Counted from the first letter of the stretch, positions 9,282-19,253 are shown. The stretch is 64,000 nucleotides of DNA from Aquimarina megaterium XH134 (GCF_000520975.1 NZ_JACB01000017.1:62001-126000), one strand, 5' to 3'. A program made the numbers and translations. Notes: generated by a model not told the origin, from the letters alone.

Positions 9282-10754
9282 TTATTTTTTTTGTTTGTAC
9301 GCCCAGATCGTTTTATACTTCTCTGTTCTATAAATCCTTTCTATTTTATTAAAAACTGCATCTTTAAATGCGAATCCTGCAATACCCGCAACAGTTACAA
9401 GAGCATATCCTGCATAAGGGCTATACGCATAATGACCTATTGCATATAATATCATAGGTAAAACCATTTTAGGCAATGATAGTAGTAAGGTTTTAGCATT
9501 AAAGGCTTGCTTATCTCCAAATGCATTTTTGTTACTGGTTAAATCAATAGGTGTTTTTACATAGGCTCCTGCCCATAATACCACATGAGAATTCACTCCT
9601 ATGTTATAGATCGCTCCTACCACGATAGCAAGATATACTTCCCATCCATAATACAAATACCCAGATGCTAATACCGTAGAGATCAATGTTGCAATTACCA
9701 TTAACCACCATTTAGAAGATAAATATTCCTTATAGCGAATATTTTGACTCATCATTAATGGGTAATACGAACTATCCCAACTCGGTACGAACTGTCCAAA
9801 ACTTAATAGAAATCCACCGGTGACAAAAATGGCAGCAAAAATTCTCCAAACGGGTCCATCATATGCCTCTACAGATCCTGTGAAAAACAACAATCCGTAA
9901 AATAAGAATAGAATACTCACCAAAACTGTAGACCTGGCTCGCTTATTTCTTTTTATGAGTTTTATGTCATTTTTAAGAAAGGTTGCAGTCTTACCAAATC
10001 TATCTAACCACTCCAGGTTTTCTGTTTTTACATTTTTGGTTTTAGTAGCTAATCCTGCATCCAGATACAGGTCGGTTACAAAGGATCGAAACGATATGGT
10101 TATTAAAAACAACAGGATCGCTATAGGAATCAATATCAAAAAAGGAATTTCATATAATCCTTTAAAAAATGGAGTTGTATATGTTGTAATATCAAAATAT
10201 TCAAAATAATGTAATCCTCCTAGAATTGCCAAAACACCTCCTATGATAAATATAAGATTGTCTTTTTTGTTTAAAATAATATTTAGGAAATTATTACTGT
10301 AGATTAATGCAGCCAATCCTATATTCCATAATAACACATCAAATACTGGATATTCATTTCCAATCAATACAATAGAAAATGGAATAAAAAAGAAAGCATG
10401 AATAATATTAAAAAATGAAAATACTGTTTTTCCAAAAGCAAAAGAAACGATTTTTCTTTTCTTGAAAGGAAGGATCAACAGAGGCTTAATATTAATAACC
10501 GGCATTTTTTGCAAGGCATATCTAAACAATAAATCGACTACTAGCCAATATATTAAAAACCTGTTTATGGTTTCTAGAGGGTCCAGATTAAACTCTTCTT
10601 TAATTAAAAAAAAGGCGCCGATTCCCCCCGAAGCCATCATCACAATAAACCAAAGTGCCCAAAACCCCATAAAGAACTTCATAAATAATCCAGAGGTTAA
10701 AGAAGCTGATCGCCAAAAAGATTTCCATTGTAAATTGATGAAGCGGGTAAACAT
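9282..10754 (-). CDS. ABC-2-like permease, DUF5687 family
   Basis: This 490-residue polytopic membrane protein has about ten hydrophobic helices and a cytoplasmic region near residues 225-275 (KTKNVKTENLEWLDRFGKTATFLKN type). Size, N-terminus (FTRFINLQWKSFWRS) and tight pairing with a NatA-like ATPase match the DUF5687 proteins of Bacteroidota, which are treated as ABC transporter permeases. It is first in a two-gene operon, with only 5 bp to the ATPase. No substrate can be inferred. Confidence 0.83.
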   Translation of the reverse strand: MFTRFINLQWKSFWRSASLTSGLFMKFFMGFWALWFIVMMASGGIGAFFLIKEEFNLDPLETINRFLIYWLVVDLLFRYALQKMPVINIKPLLILPFKKRKIVSFAFGKTVFSFFNIIHAFFFIPFSIVLIGNEYPVFDVLLWNIGLAALIYSNNFLNIILNKKDNLIFIIGGVLAILGGLHYFEYFDITTYTTPFFKGLYEIPFLILIPIAILLFLITISFRSFVTDLYLDAGLATKTKNVKTENLEWLDRFGKTATFLKNDIKLIKRNKRARSTVLVSILFLFYGLLFFTGSVEAYDGPVWRIFAAIFVTGGFLLSFGQFVPSWDSSYYPLMMSQNIRYKEYLSSKWWLMVIATLISTVLASGYLYYGWEVYLAIVVGAIYNIGVNSHVVLWAGAYVKTPIDLTSNKNAFGDKQAFNAKTLLLSLPKMVLPMILYAIGHYAYSPYAGYALVTVAGIAGFAFKDAVFNKIERIYRTEKYKTIWAYKQKK

Positions 10755-10865
10755 AGTTAAGATGTATTTAACTATTTAGTAATCAAAAATGAGATTTTGT
10801 TACAAAAAACAATTAAGAACTGCTTAAATTTTTTCGTAAAGGCTATCTTCTCTGGTTGCATTTAC

Positions 10866-10873
10866 TATTTTTG
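10866..10873 (+). promoter_or_regulatory. Possible -7 promoter element (TATTTTTG)
   Basis: TATTTTTG matches the Bacteroidota -7 consensus TAnnTTTG and lies 110 bp upstream of the ferredoxin reductase gene. I do not see a TTG at the usual 17-23 bp upstream distance, so support is partial. Confidence 0.3.
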
Positions 10874-10983
10874 TCACAAATTTAAAAAATGAGATTCCGA
10901 TATATTATCGGACCCATACAACTGTCTATTTTGAATTCTTCTTAATACTGAAGTTTTCAAATTAGGTTTTTTAGTACAATACA

Positions 10984-12036
10984 ATGTCAGATTTTCATAA
11001 ATTACCCATACAACATATTACTCGAGAAACTCCCCTGGCAGTTTCTATAACATTCGAAGTACCAACAACATTACAGAGTGCCTATTCTTTTATTCCAGGT
11101 CAATACATTACTATCAAAACCGAAGTAGAAGGAAAAGAAGTACGTAGAGCATATTCTATTTGTAGTTCTCCAAAAAGTAATATTCTTAAAGTGACTGTTA
11201 AAGAAATACCCGGAGGTACATTTTCGGTTATTGCGAATAACAAATTAAAAGAGGGCGATGTACTCGAAGTTCATACTCCCGAAGGTAATTTCTCAATTAC
11301 TCCTAATACTCAAGCAAATAATTCTTATGCTGCTTTTGCAGCAGGTAGTGGTATTACTCCCGTAATGAGTATGATCAAAGCTGTTCTTGAAGAAGAACCC
11401 AATAGTCGTTTTGTTTTGGTTTACGGAAATAAGACTCCAGAAGAGACTATTTTTCATAAAGAATTATTAGAATTACAAGCAAAGTATTCTGATCGTCTAT
11501 TTATAGAATTTATATATAGTAGAAGTCAGGAAGATAACGCACACTTTGGAAGAATAGAAAAGTCAACTGTAAATTATGTCGTAAAAAATAAATTTAAAGA
11601 CATTTCTTTTACTTCATTCTATCTATGTGGTCCCGAAGAAATGATCAATACAGTAACTTCAATTTTACAAGACAACGGCATTACCAAAGATAACATCCAT
11701 TTTGAACTCTTTACTAGTAGTGCTTCTGCAACAGAAATAGATACTAATCTTGAAGGAAAATCGAATATTAAAGTATTGGTAGATGATGAGGAGTTTAGTT
11801 TTGTTATGGATCAGAAAAAAACAATTCTTGATGCAGCGCTAGACCAGGATATTGATGCTCCTTATTCCTGCCAGGGAGGAGTGTGTAGTTCTTGCATTTG
11901 CAAAATCACCGAAGGCAATGCTGTAATGGAAAAGAATAGCATTCTTACCGATGGAGAAATAGAAGAAGGACTAGTTTTGGCTTGCCAGGCGCACCCAACC
12001 ACTGCTTCGATTACTGTTGATTTTGATGATGTATAA
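10984..12036 (+). CDS. Ferredoxin-NADP reductase-like flavoprotein with C-terminal 2Fe-2S domain
   Basis: This 350-residue electron-transfer protein has an FAD-binding FNR domain (RAYSICSSP, about residues 54-62), an NAD(P)-binding domain (AAGSGITPVMSMIK, then YLCGPEEM) and a C-terminal plant-type 2Fe-2S ferredoxin domain with the cluster ligands CQGGVCSSC and a later LAC. The domain order matches PaaE/PaaK-type oxygenase reductases, which pass electrons from NADPH to a partner. No phenylacetate oxygenase genes are adjacent, so the partner is unknown here. In flavobacteria this orphan form is common. It is monocistronic and ends facing the GT9 gene. Confidence 0.92.
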   Translation: MSDFHKLPIQHITRETPLAVSITFEVPTTLQSAYSFIPGQYITIKTEVEGKEVRRAYSICSSPKSNILKVTVKEIPGGTFSVIANNKLKEGDVLEVHTPEGNFSITPNTQANNSYAAFAAGSGITPVMSMIKAVLEEEPNSRFVLVYGNKTPEETIFHKELLELQAKYSDRLFIEFIYSRSQEDNAHFGRIEKSTVNYVVKNKFKDISFTSFYLCGPEEMINTVTSILQDNGITKDNIHFELFTSSASATEIDTNLEGKSNIKVLVDDEEFSFVMDQKKTILDAALDQDIDAPYSCQGGVCSSCICKITEGNAVMEKNSILTDGEIEEGLVLACQAHPTTASITVDFDDV

Positions 12037-12103
12037 TAGAATCGACAATCCTTATTAGAAAAGTAGTCATGTGATATTCAAAATCCCCGTAACGGCAATT
12101 TTA

Positions 12104-13162
12104 TCATAATTTGTTAATCGCGTCTACCACGGTTTCTGGTTTTATGGTATGCATCACTTTTTCATAACCGGGAGGTACTTTATTACCATAAATTGAAGTT
12201 GGAATCTGGTCATATTTTGCCAAATTTGGTAAAACAGCACGTTCCATAGGTTGCTCAAAAGGCATAAAACCAGTGAACGGATGCGTTACTCCCCATAGTG
12301 TAATTGTTGGCACTCCGTACATTGCTGCTAAATGTGCATTACCGCTATCCATTGATACCATAGCATCTAAGTTACCTATAAGTTTTAGCTCATCTTCAAA
12401 AGATAGTTTCCCAACGATATTGGTTACATTCTTATACTTGCTTTCTATATTATTTAGAATATCCATTTCTCGTTTACCTCCTCCGAAGAGGAAAATTTCA
12501 TACCTATCTTCTTTATCCAAGGTCTCGATTACCTCAATCATTAATGCCAATGGATAGGTCTTACTATCATATTGTGCAAATGGTGCAATACCCAGCCATT
12601 TTTTTGTTGAATTTTGGGTTATAGAAAGAATTTCTGGTGTTAACGATTGTTTTTTCGGGAATTCATGAGTTGTGAGATCAATAGGGTAACCTAATGCAGA
12701 AAAGACATCAGCATATCGTTGGTGTGTTGTTTTTAATTGTTTGAATACCTTATTTTTTGATCGAGTCAATGCTTTTTTATCTGCGCGACCTTTATCTACT
12801 TGAACTGTTTTTATCCCTCGTAACAAAAATAAAGTTTTAAGTACATTAGAGCGTAATACATTATGCATATCGGCAACAGCGTTTATATTTTGTTTACGCA
12901 ATTCATTGGATAATCGCGTAAGCCCAATAAAGCCTTTATGTTTATTATTTACATCTGCATAATACACCTCTAGATTTTCAATATCAGAGAATATGGGTTC
13001 AAAAAATTTTCGGGTAAGTACTGTTAGTTTTACATCGGGATAGGTAGCTCTAAAAACTCTTAAAACAGGAACTGTCATTGCTATATCACCCATAGCCGAG
13101 AGGCGAATCACCAGAACGTTCGTTTCAGAATTTTTAGATTTCTTTAGATTACTTCCCGCCAC
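12104..13162 (-). CDS. Glycosyltransferase family 9 (heptosyltransferase-like)
   Basis: This 352-residue GT-B enzyme of the ADP-heptose:LPS heptosyltransferase type has an N-terminal VLVIRLSAMGDIAMTVPVLR (about 16-35) and a C-terminal nucleotide-binding pattern SMDSGNAHLAAMYGVPTITLWG. Such enzymes build the LPS inner core on the cytoplasmic face. The first 14 residues are a polar extension. The start overlaps the end of the DUF4254 gene by 14 bp (13149-13162), so the two are translationally coupled. The pairing with DUF4254 is a common Bacteroidota arrangement. Confidence 0.9.
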   Translation of the reverse strand: MAGSNLKKSKNSETNVLVIRLSAMGDIAMTVPVLRVFRATYPDVKLTVLTRKFFEPIFSDIENLEVYYADVNNKHKGFIGLTRLSNELRKQNINAVADMHNVLRSNVLKTLFLLRGIKTVQVDKGRADKKALTRSKNKVFKQLKTTHQRYADVFSALGYPIDLTTHEFPKKQSLTPEILSITQNSTKKWLGIAPFAQYDSKTYPLALMIEVIETLDKEDRYEIFLFGGGKREMDILNNIESKYKNVTNIVGKLSFEDELKLIGNLDAMVSMDSGNAHLAAMYGVPTITLWGVTHPFTGFMPFEQPMERAVLPNLAKYDQIPTSIYGNKVPPGYEKVMHTIKPETVVDAINKL

Positions 13163-13757
13163 GTAATACTGGGTTTAATTCATCATCATTGTACATTTTC
13201 ATTTGCTTATACACTTTCATGTATTTATCCCCGTTTTCGATATCATTCAACAATGTATCAATAGCGGTAGACAAGTCTACTTGTTGCTCTAGTAATACAT
13301 TCAACTTGTTTTGGCATGCTGCTTTATGAGTATCTGTAGCCCCTTCGCGAATCGTTTCTACATGCATATGATATACTTTTAATGCCAAAATAGACAATCT
13401 ATCTACTCCCCATGCTGGACTTTCTGTATTAATGGTAGCATTTGTCTTTGGCGTTATCTCTTTATACAATTCTAAAAAATAACTATCAATATATTCTACC
13501 ATATCTGTTCGATCCTGATTAGAAGCATCAATCTGTCGTTTTAGCTTTAAGGCTGCAATTGGATCAATTTCTGGATCTCGTATGATATCTTCATAGTGCC
13601 ATTGCACGGTATCAATCCAACATTTTCGATATAGCAAATGCTCTATTGCCTGTGATTTACTATCATATGGATTTGAAAACTCTTGATCAACACTATCGAT
13701 CACATGGTATTTTTCTATAACTTCTTTAAAAATGGAATTTGCTTTATCGGTAAACAT
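13149..13757 (-). CDS. DUF4254 domain-containing protein
   Basis: The product has 202 residues, is soluble and largely helical, and has no signal peptide. The N-terminal region with NPYDSKSQAIEHLLYRKCWIDTVQWHYEDIIRD matches DUF4254 proteins, which in Bacteroidota are encoded directly upstream of GT9 heptosyltransferase-like genes. Function is unknown. The 14-bp overlap with the glycosyltransferase start suggests a joint role in lipopolysaccharide core synthesis, which is inference from context. A possible -7 element (TACCTTTG on the minus strand, 13951-13958) lies about 190 bp upstream. Confidence 0.85.
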   Translation of the reverse strand: MFTDKANSIFKEVIEKYHVIDSVDQEFSNPYDSKSQAIEHLLYRKCWIDTVQWHYEDIIRDPEIDPIAALKLKRQIDASNQDRTDMVEYIDSYFLELYKEITPKTNATINTESPAWGVDRLSILALKVYHMHVETIREGATDTHKAACQNKLNVLLEQQVDLSTAIDTLLNDIENGDKYMKVYKQMKMYNDDELNPVLRGGK

Positions 13758-14086
13758 CTGTGCTATTATTTTTCTGAAATTGTAAATATTCTATAAAGTA
13801 TCTTCATATGTTTTCTATATTGTGTTTTATGAGCGTCGAATTACTCGCAATTTGTTGTTAAAGCCAATTCTTCCAAAATCAGTTTTAACTGTATTAATTC
13901 ACAATATACAGAACAATCATATGTGCGCAACCTTATTTTTTCGGCAGGTACAAAGGTATTATATTTTGCAATAGTATTTAGCATATGATAATTCAATCTA
14001 CCTCAACAAAAATTATATGGTTGAGTTAGGTATAATATGTTTCTAACGAGGATTGTAATACGCTATAAGCTCTTATCATATATTAT
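13758..14086. other. 329-bp intergenic region
   Basis: No gene is visible. On the minus strand TACCTTTG (13951-13958) fits TAnnTTTG and could be the -7 box for DUF4254-GT9, but no well-spaced -33 TTG is seen. A short inverted repeat CTCAAC/GTTGAG (14002-14007 with 14020-14025) lies downstream of the DUF6427 stop and lacks a U-tract. Confidence 0.45.
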
Positions 14087-15007
14087 TTAGAACAATAATA
14101 CTGTAAATGGAAGCAAGATGAATACCCAAATATTAATTTCTTTAGCAAATTGATGATAATTCATTTCGAGATATGTAGTACCAATAAGAGAAAGAGGTGT
14201 TGCTATAAAAAACAACTCAGAAGTATCTTTTCTTGGTGCAATAGCTGCTATTACAATCGCCACAATCAAATAGATAATAACAACTCGTAATATAGGTTTT
14301 GTATTCGCTGTTTTTCTACCAAACTTGATAAGGTATATTGAGAAAAAGAATACAATACAGATAGATATTATCCCTACAGAGAAAAGGTGTTCTTTTATAA
14401 AATAAGTATGAAACGAAAATGATATCGGATCAACATAAGTTGCAATTGCAAAAAACGAATCATAAAATAACAGTGTAAAACAATTTGCAAACACATAGAT
14501 CATACTAATCCCAATAAAAGGAATAATCCAATTTCTATAGTTTTTGGGATCGAAAAACAATATTCCTAAAAAAACCAAAATGATAAACCCAATACTCCAA
14601 AAATAAGCTAACGAAGCTAAGCCGATGAAGATTGATGCATTAAAGATTTTGGCCTTAATATTTTTTTCATTTCGCAGATGTAGGATATTTTGTAGCGCTA
14701 GTAATACAAATACATTTGCTAATAAAATAGGAAAACTGGTTAGAGAATTTGGTAATATTGCGGTAAGAAAAGCATATAAAAGTATTGTAAAAGTACCTTT
14801 ATTGGTAAGGTTGTTTTTTTGTGCCACAAAATTAAGAGCTAACATTGGTAAAATATACAAAAAAATACCAGTAGCTGTTAGCAAGATATGACTACTTTCT
14901 ACCTCAAAACCCTTTCTATAATGGGCAATACCAAACAGTATACTCATATACAATGCCACAGCAATGTAATTAATGGGTTTTGATTTACTAAAAAAGCTTG
15001 ATAACAC
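14087..15007 (-). CDS. DUF6427 family membrane protein
   Basis: The product has 306 residues with about eight to nine transmembrane helices and only short loops. The N-terminus (MLSSFFSKSKPINYIAVALYM) and the ALLY/F-rich helices fit the DUF6427 family of flavobacteria, which have a polymerase/ligase-like topology but no known function. The gene is divergent from the small DUF6341 gene; in flavobacteria these two are commonly neighbours. I see no motif that would allow a specific activity to be named. Confidence 0.8.
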   Translation of the reverse strand: MLSSFFSKSKPINYIAVALYMSILFGIAHYRKGFEVESSHILLTATGIFLYILPMLALNFVAQKNNLTNKGTFTILLYAFLTAILPNSLTSFPILLANVFVLLALQNILHLRNEKNIKAKIFNASIFIGLASLAYFWSIGFIILVFLGILFFDPKNYRNWIIPFIGISMIYVFANCFTLLFYDSFFAIATYVDPISFSFHTYFIKEHLFSVGIISICIVFFFSIYLIKFGRKTANTKPILRVVIIYLIVAIVIAAIAPRKDTSELFFIATPLSLIGTTYLEMNYHQFAKEINIWVFILLPFTVLLF

Positions 15008-15027
15008 TACTATTTTTTATATTTTTG
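14998..15027 (+). promoter_or_regulatory. Predicted sigma-A promoter (TTG-N19-TATTTTTG)
   Basis: TTG at 14998-15000 and TATTTTTG at 15020-15027 are separated by 19 bp, matching the Bacteroidota -33/-7 consensus. It drives the plus-strand DUF6341 gene at 15134. The -33 element lies inside the first codons of the divergent DUF6427 gene. The resulting leader of about 100 nt contains two hairpins (15032-15053 and 15078-15110). Confidence 0.5.
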
Positions 15028-15133
15028 CACCAGACAATAGTATGGTATTGTCTTTAGGTATTATTGAACTAATTTATAAAAAGTTTTTAGTTTACCTCTT
15101 TAGACTTTTTACAAAAAAAATATAGAACAAGTT

Positions 15134-15364
15134 ATGAAAGATTTTTTTGAAGCAATAGCATCCCTTTTTGTAGACATATTATTTATTCCTTTTGACTGGT
15201 TTAGAGCATTAGAGTTAGAAAGCTGGTTTGGTGCTAATATGCTTAATTGGGCGTTTATGTTTATTGGTTTTGCTGCTTTTATATATTGGATGAAGGAATT
15301 AAAGAAATTTAATGATAATAATGAGGAGAATAGAGATCCTACTGCACATTCATTTCTAAACTAA
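15134..15364 (+). CDS. DUF6341 family small membrane protein
   Basis: The product has 76 residues. It has an amphipathic N-terminal part (MKDFFEAIASLFVDILFIPFDWFRALE), one clear transmembrane helix (about 33-52, MLNWAFMFIGFAAFIYWM) and a polar C-terminal tail ending DPTAHSFLN. This pattern is that of the DUF6341 proteins of flavobacteria, of unknown function. A promoter lies about 107 bp upstream, and a strong terminator about 50 bp after the stop makes it a monocistronic unit. Confidence 0.82.
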   Translation: MKDFFEAIASLFVDILFIPFDWFRALELESWFGANMLNWAFMFIGFAAFIYWMKELKKFNDNNEENRDPTAHSFLN

Positions 15365-15414
15365 AACCGTGTGATTAAGAAGTAATTCTTAAGATTTCTC
15401 AGGTATTTAATATT

Positions 15415-15453
15415 AAAAAGGCGTTTAATTTATAATAAATTAAACGCCTTTTT
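15415..15453. terminator. Bidirectional intrinsic terminator
   Basis: Perfect 18-nt arms (15415-15432, AAAAAGGCGTTTAATTTA, and 15436-15453) enclose a 3-nt loop TAA, with A and T tracts at the two ends. It sits between the convergent DUF6341 and purD genes and can terminate both transcripts. Confidence 0.93.
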
Positions 15454-15480
15454 AATTGTCTTATATCAAAGCGATGCTCG

Positions 15481-16752
15481 TTACAAATCGAATCCCAGGT
15501 CTTTTCTATAATACATTTTATCAAAATTAAGTTTTTCTATACTTTGATATGATGTTTTAACAGCCTTTCTAAAATCTTCATTTAATGAGGTTATAGCCAT
15601 TACTCTCCCCCCGCTAGTAACTACTTTACTACCTTCAAGAGATGTACCTGCATGAAAAACAATAGAATCTGTAATCGTATCTATTCCTGTAATCTCTTTT
15701 CCTTTTTCATAAGCTTCTGGATATCCTCCAGAAACAGTTACTACGGCAGCGGCACTACGTTTATCCAACTCGAGAGTGACCTTATCCAGTGATTGATTTC
15801 CAACATGCTGAAATAATTGTACTAAATCTGTCTTTACTCTCGGTAGGACTGCCTCGGTTTCTGGATCGCCCATGCGTACATTATATTCAATTACTTTTGG
15901 ATCATCGCCTACTTTAATAAGCCCGATAAAAATAAAACCTTTATAATCTATATTTTCTTTTTCTAATCCTTTTACAGTAGGTTTAATAATACGTTCTTCG
16001 ATTTTGGTCATAAGTATATCATCTACAAAAGGAACTGGTGAGATAGCCCCCATACCTCCTGTGTTTAACCCTGTATCTCCTTCTCCAATACGTTTGTAAT
16101 CTTTGGCTGTTGGTAAGGTTAAGTAATTTTTACCATCGGTAAGTACAAAAACGCTAAGCTCTATACCATCAAGAAATTCTTCGATCACAACTTTCTCACT
16201 CGCTGCACCAAATTTTTTGTTGGTTAGCATATTTTCAAGTTCGGCTTTTGCCTCATCTATGTCATGAAGAATTAATACACCTTTTCCTGCTGCCAAACCA
16301 TCTGCTTTTAACACATAGGGCGCCCGTAAAGTTTCTAAAAATTGTTTTCCATCATCAACAGTAGCTGCAGTAAAACTTTGATATGCTGCTGTAGGTATAT
16401 TGTGTCTTATTAAAAACTCTTTGGCATATTCTTTACTTCCTTCTAATTGTGCTCCTTCTTTTGATGGACCAATAACTACAACATTTTTCAATTGGCTATC
16501 TTCAGCAAAATAATCACTTATTCCTCTTACCAATGGGTCTTCTGGGCCAACTACAACCATTTCAATGTTCTCTTGTAACACTAAGTTTTTGATCGCAGGA
16601 AAATCTGTAACTGCAATAGCTACATTAGTAGCTATACCAGCCGTTCCTGCATTACCAGGTGCAACAAATAAGGCATCGCAAATCGGACTTTGTTCAATTT
16701 TATAAGCAAATGTATGTTCTCTACCTCCTGATCCGAGTACTAAAATATTCAT
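15481..16752 (-). CDS. purD: Phosphoribosylamine-glycine ligase
   Basis: This 423-residue ATP-grasp enzyme (GARS) joins glycine to phosphoribosylamine in purine synthesis. It begins MNILVLGSGGREHTFAYKI, the PurD hallmark. It contains the ATP-grasp elements KADGLAAGKGV, the loop DGIELSVFVLTDG, the NTGGMGAISPVP motif and NVRMGDPETEAVLPR near the metal site. Full length for the family. It is monocistronic here, with a terminator downstream and a possible TATTTTTG box on the minus strand at 16781-16788. It separates core metabolism from the polysaccharide locus. Confidence 0.98.
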   Translation of the reverse strand: MNILVLGSGGREHTFAYKIEQSPICDALFVAPGNAGTAGIATNVAIAVTDFPAIKNLVLQENIEMVVVGPEDPLVRGISDYFAEDSQLKNVVVIGPSKEGAQLEGSKEYAKEFLIRHNIPTAAYQSFTAATVDDGKQFLETLRAPYVLKADGLAAGKGVLILHDIDEAKAELENMLTNKKFGAASEKVVIEEFLDGIELSVFVLTDGKNYLTLPTAKDYKRIGEGDTGLNTGGMGAISPVPFVDDILMTKIEERIIKPTVKGLEKENIDYKGFIFIGLIKVGDDPKVIEYNVRMGDPETEAVLPRVKTDLVQLFQHVGNQSLDKVTLELDKRSAAAVVTVSGGYPEAYEKGKEITGIDTITDSIVFHAGTSLEGSKVVTSGGRVMAITSLNEDFRKAVKTSYQSIEKLNFDKMYYRKDLGFDL

Positions 16753-16780
16753 GATGTATTATGGCTTGTTTTTATGAGCC

Positions 16781-16788
16781 CAAAAATA
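16781..16788 (-). promoter_or_regulatory. Possible -7 promoter element for purD
   Basis: The minus strand reads TATTTTTG, matching TAnnTTTG. It lies 29 bp upstream of the purD start, giving a short leader of about 20 nt. No TTG at the usual distance further upstream was found. Confidence 0.35.
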
Positions 16789-16903
16789 GTTTATTCGTAG
16801 TTGTATAGCTAATTCTTTCTATATAAAAACTCATGATTTTTTTATGTGCTTCTCAAATTAAAACGATCTTGCATCTAATAATCAGATGTTACCATATCTT
16901 ATT

Positions 16904-18202
16904 TTAATTTTGTTCACTGCCATCATTGCGAATAATCCTACTACTTAAAATACTTCTCTTTTTTAAAAGCAAAGGAGTAACAATAGAGAAGAATACAATA
17001 CCATTAAATCGAACTAACATAGATTCGAATATTAATGATATAAAAAGAATCAAAAAGACTGAAAATTCATTTCTACTTCTTTTCATACGCATTGCCAATA
17101 TGACAAAAATACACACTAAAACCCCAAACCCAACAATGCCTGTTTGTAAATACGTTTGTAGAAACTGATTGTGGGCATTATACTTGCTTTTGTAATTAAG
17201 AATGTAATTTAACTCCTTATACTTTTGAACCAAAACATCGTTTGCATCTCCAACTCCATAACCAAATACAGGAGCATCTTTAATCAATTTGATACTGGCA
17301 TCCCATGCCAACAGTCTTGATTTTTCTGATGCTGTGGTATCATAATATTCTCTTACATTACTAAAATCTTTTATTCTGGAATAAAAATCAAATACCCTTG
17401 GATTATTTAAAAACAGTAATAATCCCATCAAAAAAATAATGGTCATGGTATATTTCTTTTGTTTATCCCTAATATCAAAAATCAATAATATCGACATCAC
17501 AAACAAAATAAGATAAGCCGCAATTGAAGCCAATAAAAAAAGATATAGAAATAAAAGAATAACTACTGCTAGCTGTATTCGAGATTTCAACTTGTTTTTA
17601 AGGTAATAACTTAATACCAATAATATATATATAGAAATATAATTAGCATTAACCGATCTGGAAAATAGAGATCCTACAAAAAAATAATGCCAATTTTTTA
17701 CAATTCCCTCTATAAACACAAGAATTTCTATGCTTTCTTTTTCATCAATAATATGCCATGTTAAGCTATTACCTGCCTTAAAAACATTAATGAAAAATGA
17801 GACAATTAGCCCCATAAGTAAAAAGTCAAATAGTTTTTTTACCGTAGCAGCATCTTCTTTAACAAAAAGAAAAATTAAAGGAAATAATAATAATGAAAGA
17901 GATCGTTGTACTAAATCGAATCCACTGATCAAATTATCAGTATAAATCAATCCAAAAGACATCACAATAAAATATAACGGAAAAAGTAATAATGATTTAT
18001 CCAGAACAAATTTCTTTTCAGCTCTAAACATCATACCGATCCCAAAAATGATCGAAATTATAAAAAATGGAGTTGGAAGATTGATCCCTAATGGTAATAA
18101 AAAAAAGGCAATATACAAGCTATTCCAAAAGATCATTACAACCCAATGATCTTCTTTATAAAACATGTTGGTTGCTTGGTTTATTATCTTAACTAGTTGC
18201 AC
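16904..18202 (-). CDS. O-antigen ligase/polymerase-like membrane protein (WaaL/Wzy type)
   Basis: The product has 432 residues with about eleven transmembrane helices. A large loop near residues 285-350 carries the Wzy_C/WaaL signature, with GYGVGDANDVL followed by YNAHNQFLQTYLQTGIVGFG. Proteins of this superfamily either polymerise lipid-linked repeat units or ligate the chain to lipid A core in the periplasm. A second homologue with the same loop pattern is at 31018-32199, so one may be Wzy and the other WaaL. It is the last gene of the long minus-strand polysaccharide locus, 77 bp after the UXS-type gene. Confidence 0.83.
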   Translation of the reverse strand: MQLVKIINQATNMFYKEDHWVVMIFWNSLYIAFFLLPLGINLPTPFFIISIIFGIGMMFRAEKKFVLDKSLLLFPLYFIVMSFGLIYTDNLISGFDLVQRSLSLLLFPLIFLFVKEDAATVKKLFDFLLMGLIVSFFINVFKAGNSLTWHIIDEKESIEILVFIEGIVKNWHYFFVGSLFSRSVNANYISIYILLVLSYYLKNKLKSRIQLAVVILLFLYLFLLASIAAYLILFVMSILLIFDIRDKQKKYTMTIIFLMGLLLFLNNPRVFDFYSRIKDFSNVREYYDTTASEKSRLLAWDASIKLIKDAPVFGYGVGDANDVLVQKYKELNYILNYKSKYNAHNQFLQTYLQTGIVGFGVLVCIFVILAMRMKRSRNEFSVFLILFISLIFESMLVRFNGIVFFSIVTPLLLKKRSILSSRIIRNDGSEQN

Positions 18203-18279
18203 TTTTTATAAGATGTATTATGAGATAGCTAACGATTTTTAAAGAGTTCTATTATGATAATGGATCGACAAAAAAGGTT

Positions 18280-19251
18280 TTATTGAAAATCTCTATGTTC
18301 ACTCTTTTGTAATTCTTCTGTAGAGAAACTCCTAAAATAGTCTAAAGTTAATTTCATTCCCTCTGACCTACTTATTTTTGGTTGCCAATCCAAAATTTCT
18401 TTTGCTTTACCAATATCTGGTTGTCGTTGCAACGGATCATCAATTGGTAATGGTTTATAAATTACTTTTTGGTGTGTCTCGGTTAGTTTTACAATTTCTT
18501 CAGCAAAATCTTTGATTTTAATCTCATCAGGATTACCTATATTTATGGGATATACATACTCACTAAAAAGTAACCTATAAATTCCTTCTACCAAATCATC
18601 TACATAACAAAAGGATCGAGTTTGTAATCCATTGCCAAATATAGTTAAGTCTTCACCTCTTAATGCTTGTCCGATAAATGCTGGTACTACTCGACCATCA
18701 TTTAATCTCATTCTTGGGCCATACGTGTTAAAGATACGTGCAATTCTTGTCTCTAAACCGTGATAGGTGTGATATGCCATTGTAATTGACTCCTGAAAAC
18801 GTTTTGCTTCATCGTATACACCTCTGGGTCCAATTGCATTAACATTACCATAATAATCTTCACTTTGTGGATGCACTAAAGGATCACCATAAACTTCGCT
18901 AGTTGATGCAATAAGAATTCTAGCATTTTTTTCTTTTGCAAGACCTAAAAGATTATGCGTACCCAAAGACCCTACTTTTAATGTTTGAATAGGAATCTTA
19001 AGGTAATCTATAGGACTAGCAGGAGATGCAAAATGTAATATATAATCTAATGTACCAGGAACATGAACAAATTTGGTTACATCATGATGATAGAACTCAA
19101 AATGCTTTAGTTTAAACAGGTGTTCAATATTTTTTAGCGTACCTGTGATTAGGTTATCCATACCAATCACATGAAAACCTTCTTTAATAAACCGATCACA
19201 GAGATGAGATCCCAAAAAACCAGCTGCTCCTGTAATTAAAACTTTTTGCAT
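18280..19251 (-). CDS. UDP-glucuronate decarboxylase (UDP-xylose synthase type SDR)
   Basis: This 323-residue extended SDR has the NAD motif [14 protein letters not shown] (about 8-21), the UXS-specific segment [13 protein letters not shown], the catalytic Tyr/Lys in GVYDEAKR, and the long substrate loop [23 protein letters not shown] enzymes convert UDP-GlcA to UDP-xylose through a 4-keto intermediate. The gene starts 2 bp after ugd, whose product makes UDP-GlcA, so the pair forms a complete UDP-glucose to UDP-xylose branch. Alternative members of the clade (bifunctional ArnA-like) are larger. Confidence 0.9.
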   Translation of the reverse strand: MQKVLITGAAGFLGSHLCDRFIKEGFHVIGMDNLITGTLKNIEHLFKLKHFEFYHHDVTKFVHVPGTLDYILHFASPASPIDYLKIPIQTLKVGSLGTHNLLGLAKEKNARILIASTSEVYGDPLVHPQSEDYYGNVNAIGPRGVYDEAKRFQESITMAYHTYHGLETRIARIFNTYGPRMRLNDGRVVPAFIGQALRGEDLTIFGNGLQTRSFCYVDDLVEGIYRLLFSEYVYPINIGNPDEIKIKDFAEEIVKLTETHQKVIYKPLPIDDPLQRQPDIGKAKEILDWQPKISRSEGMKLTLDYFRSFSTEELQKSEHRDFQ

Positions 19252-19253
19252 AG

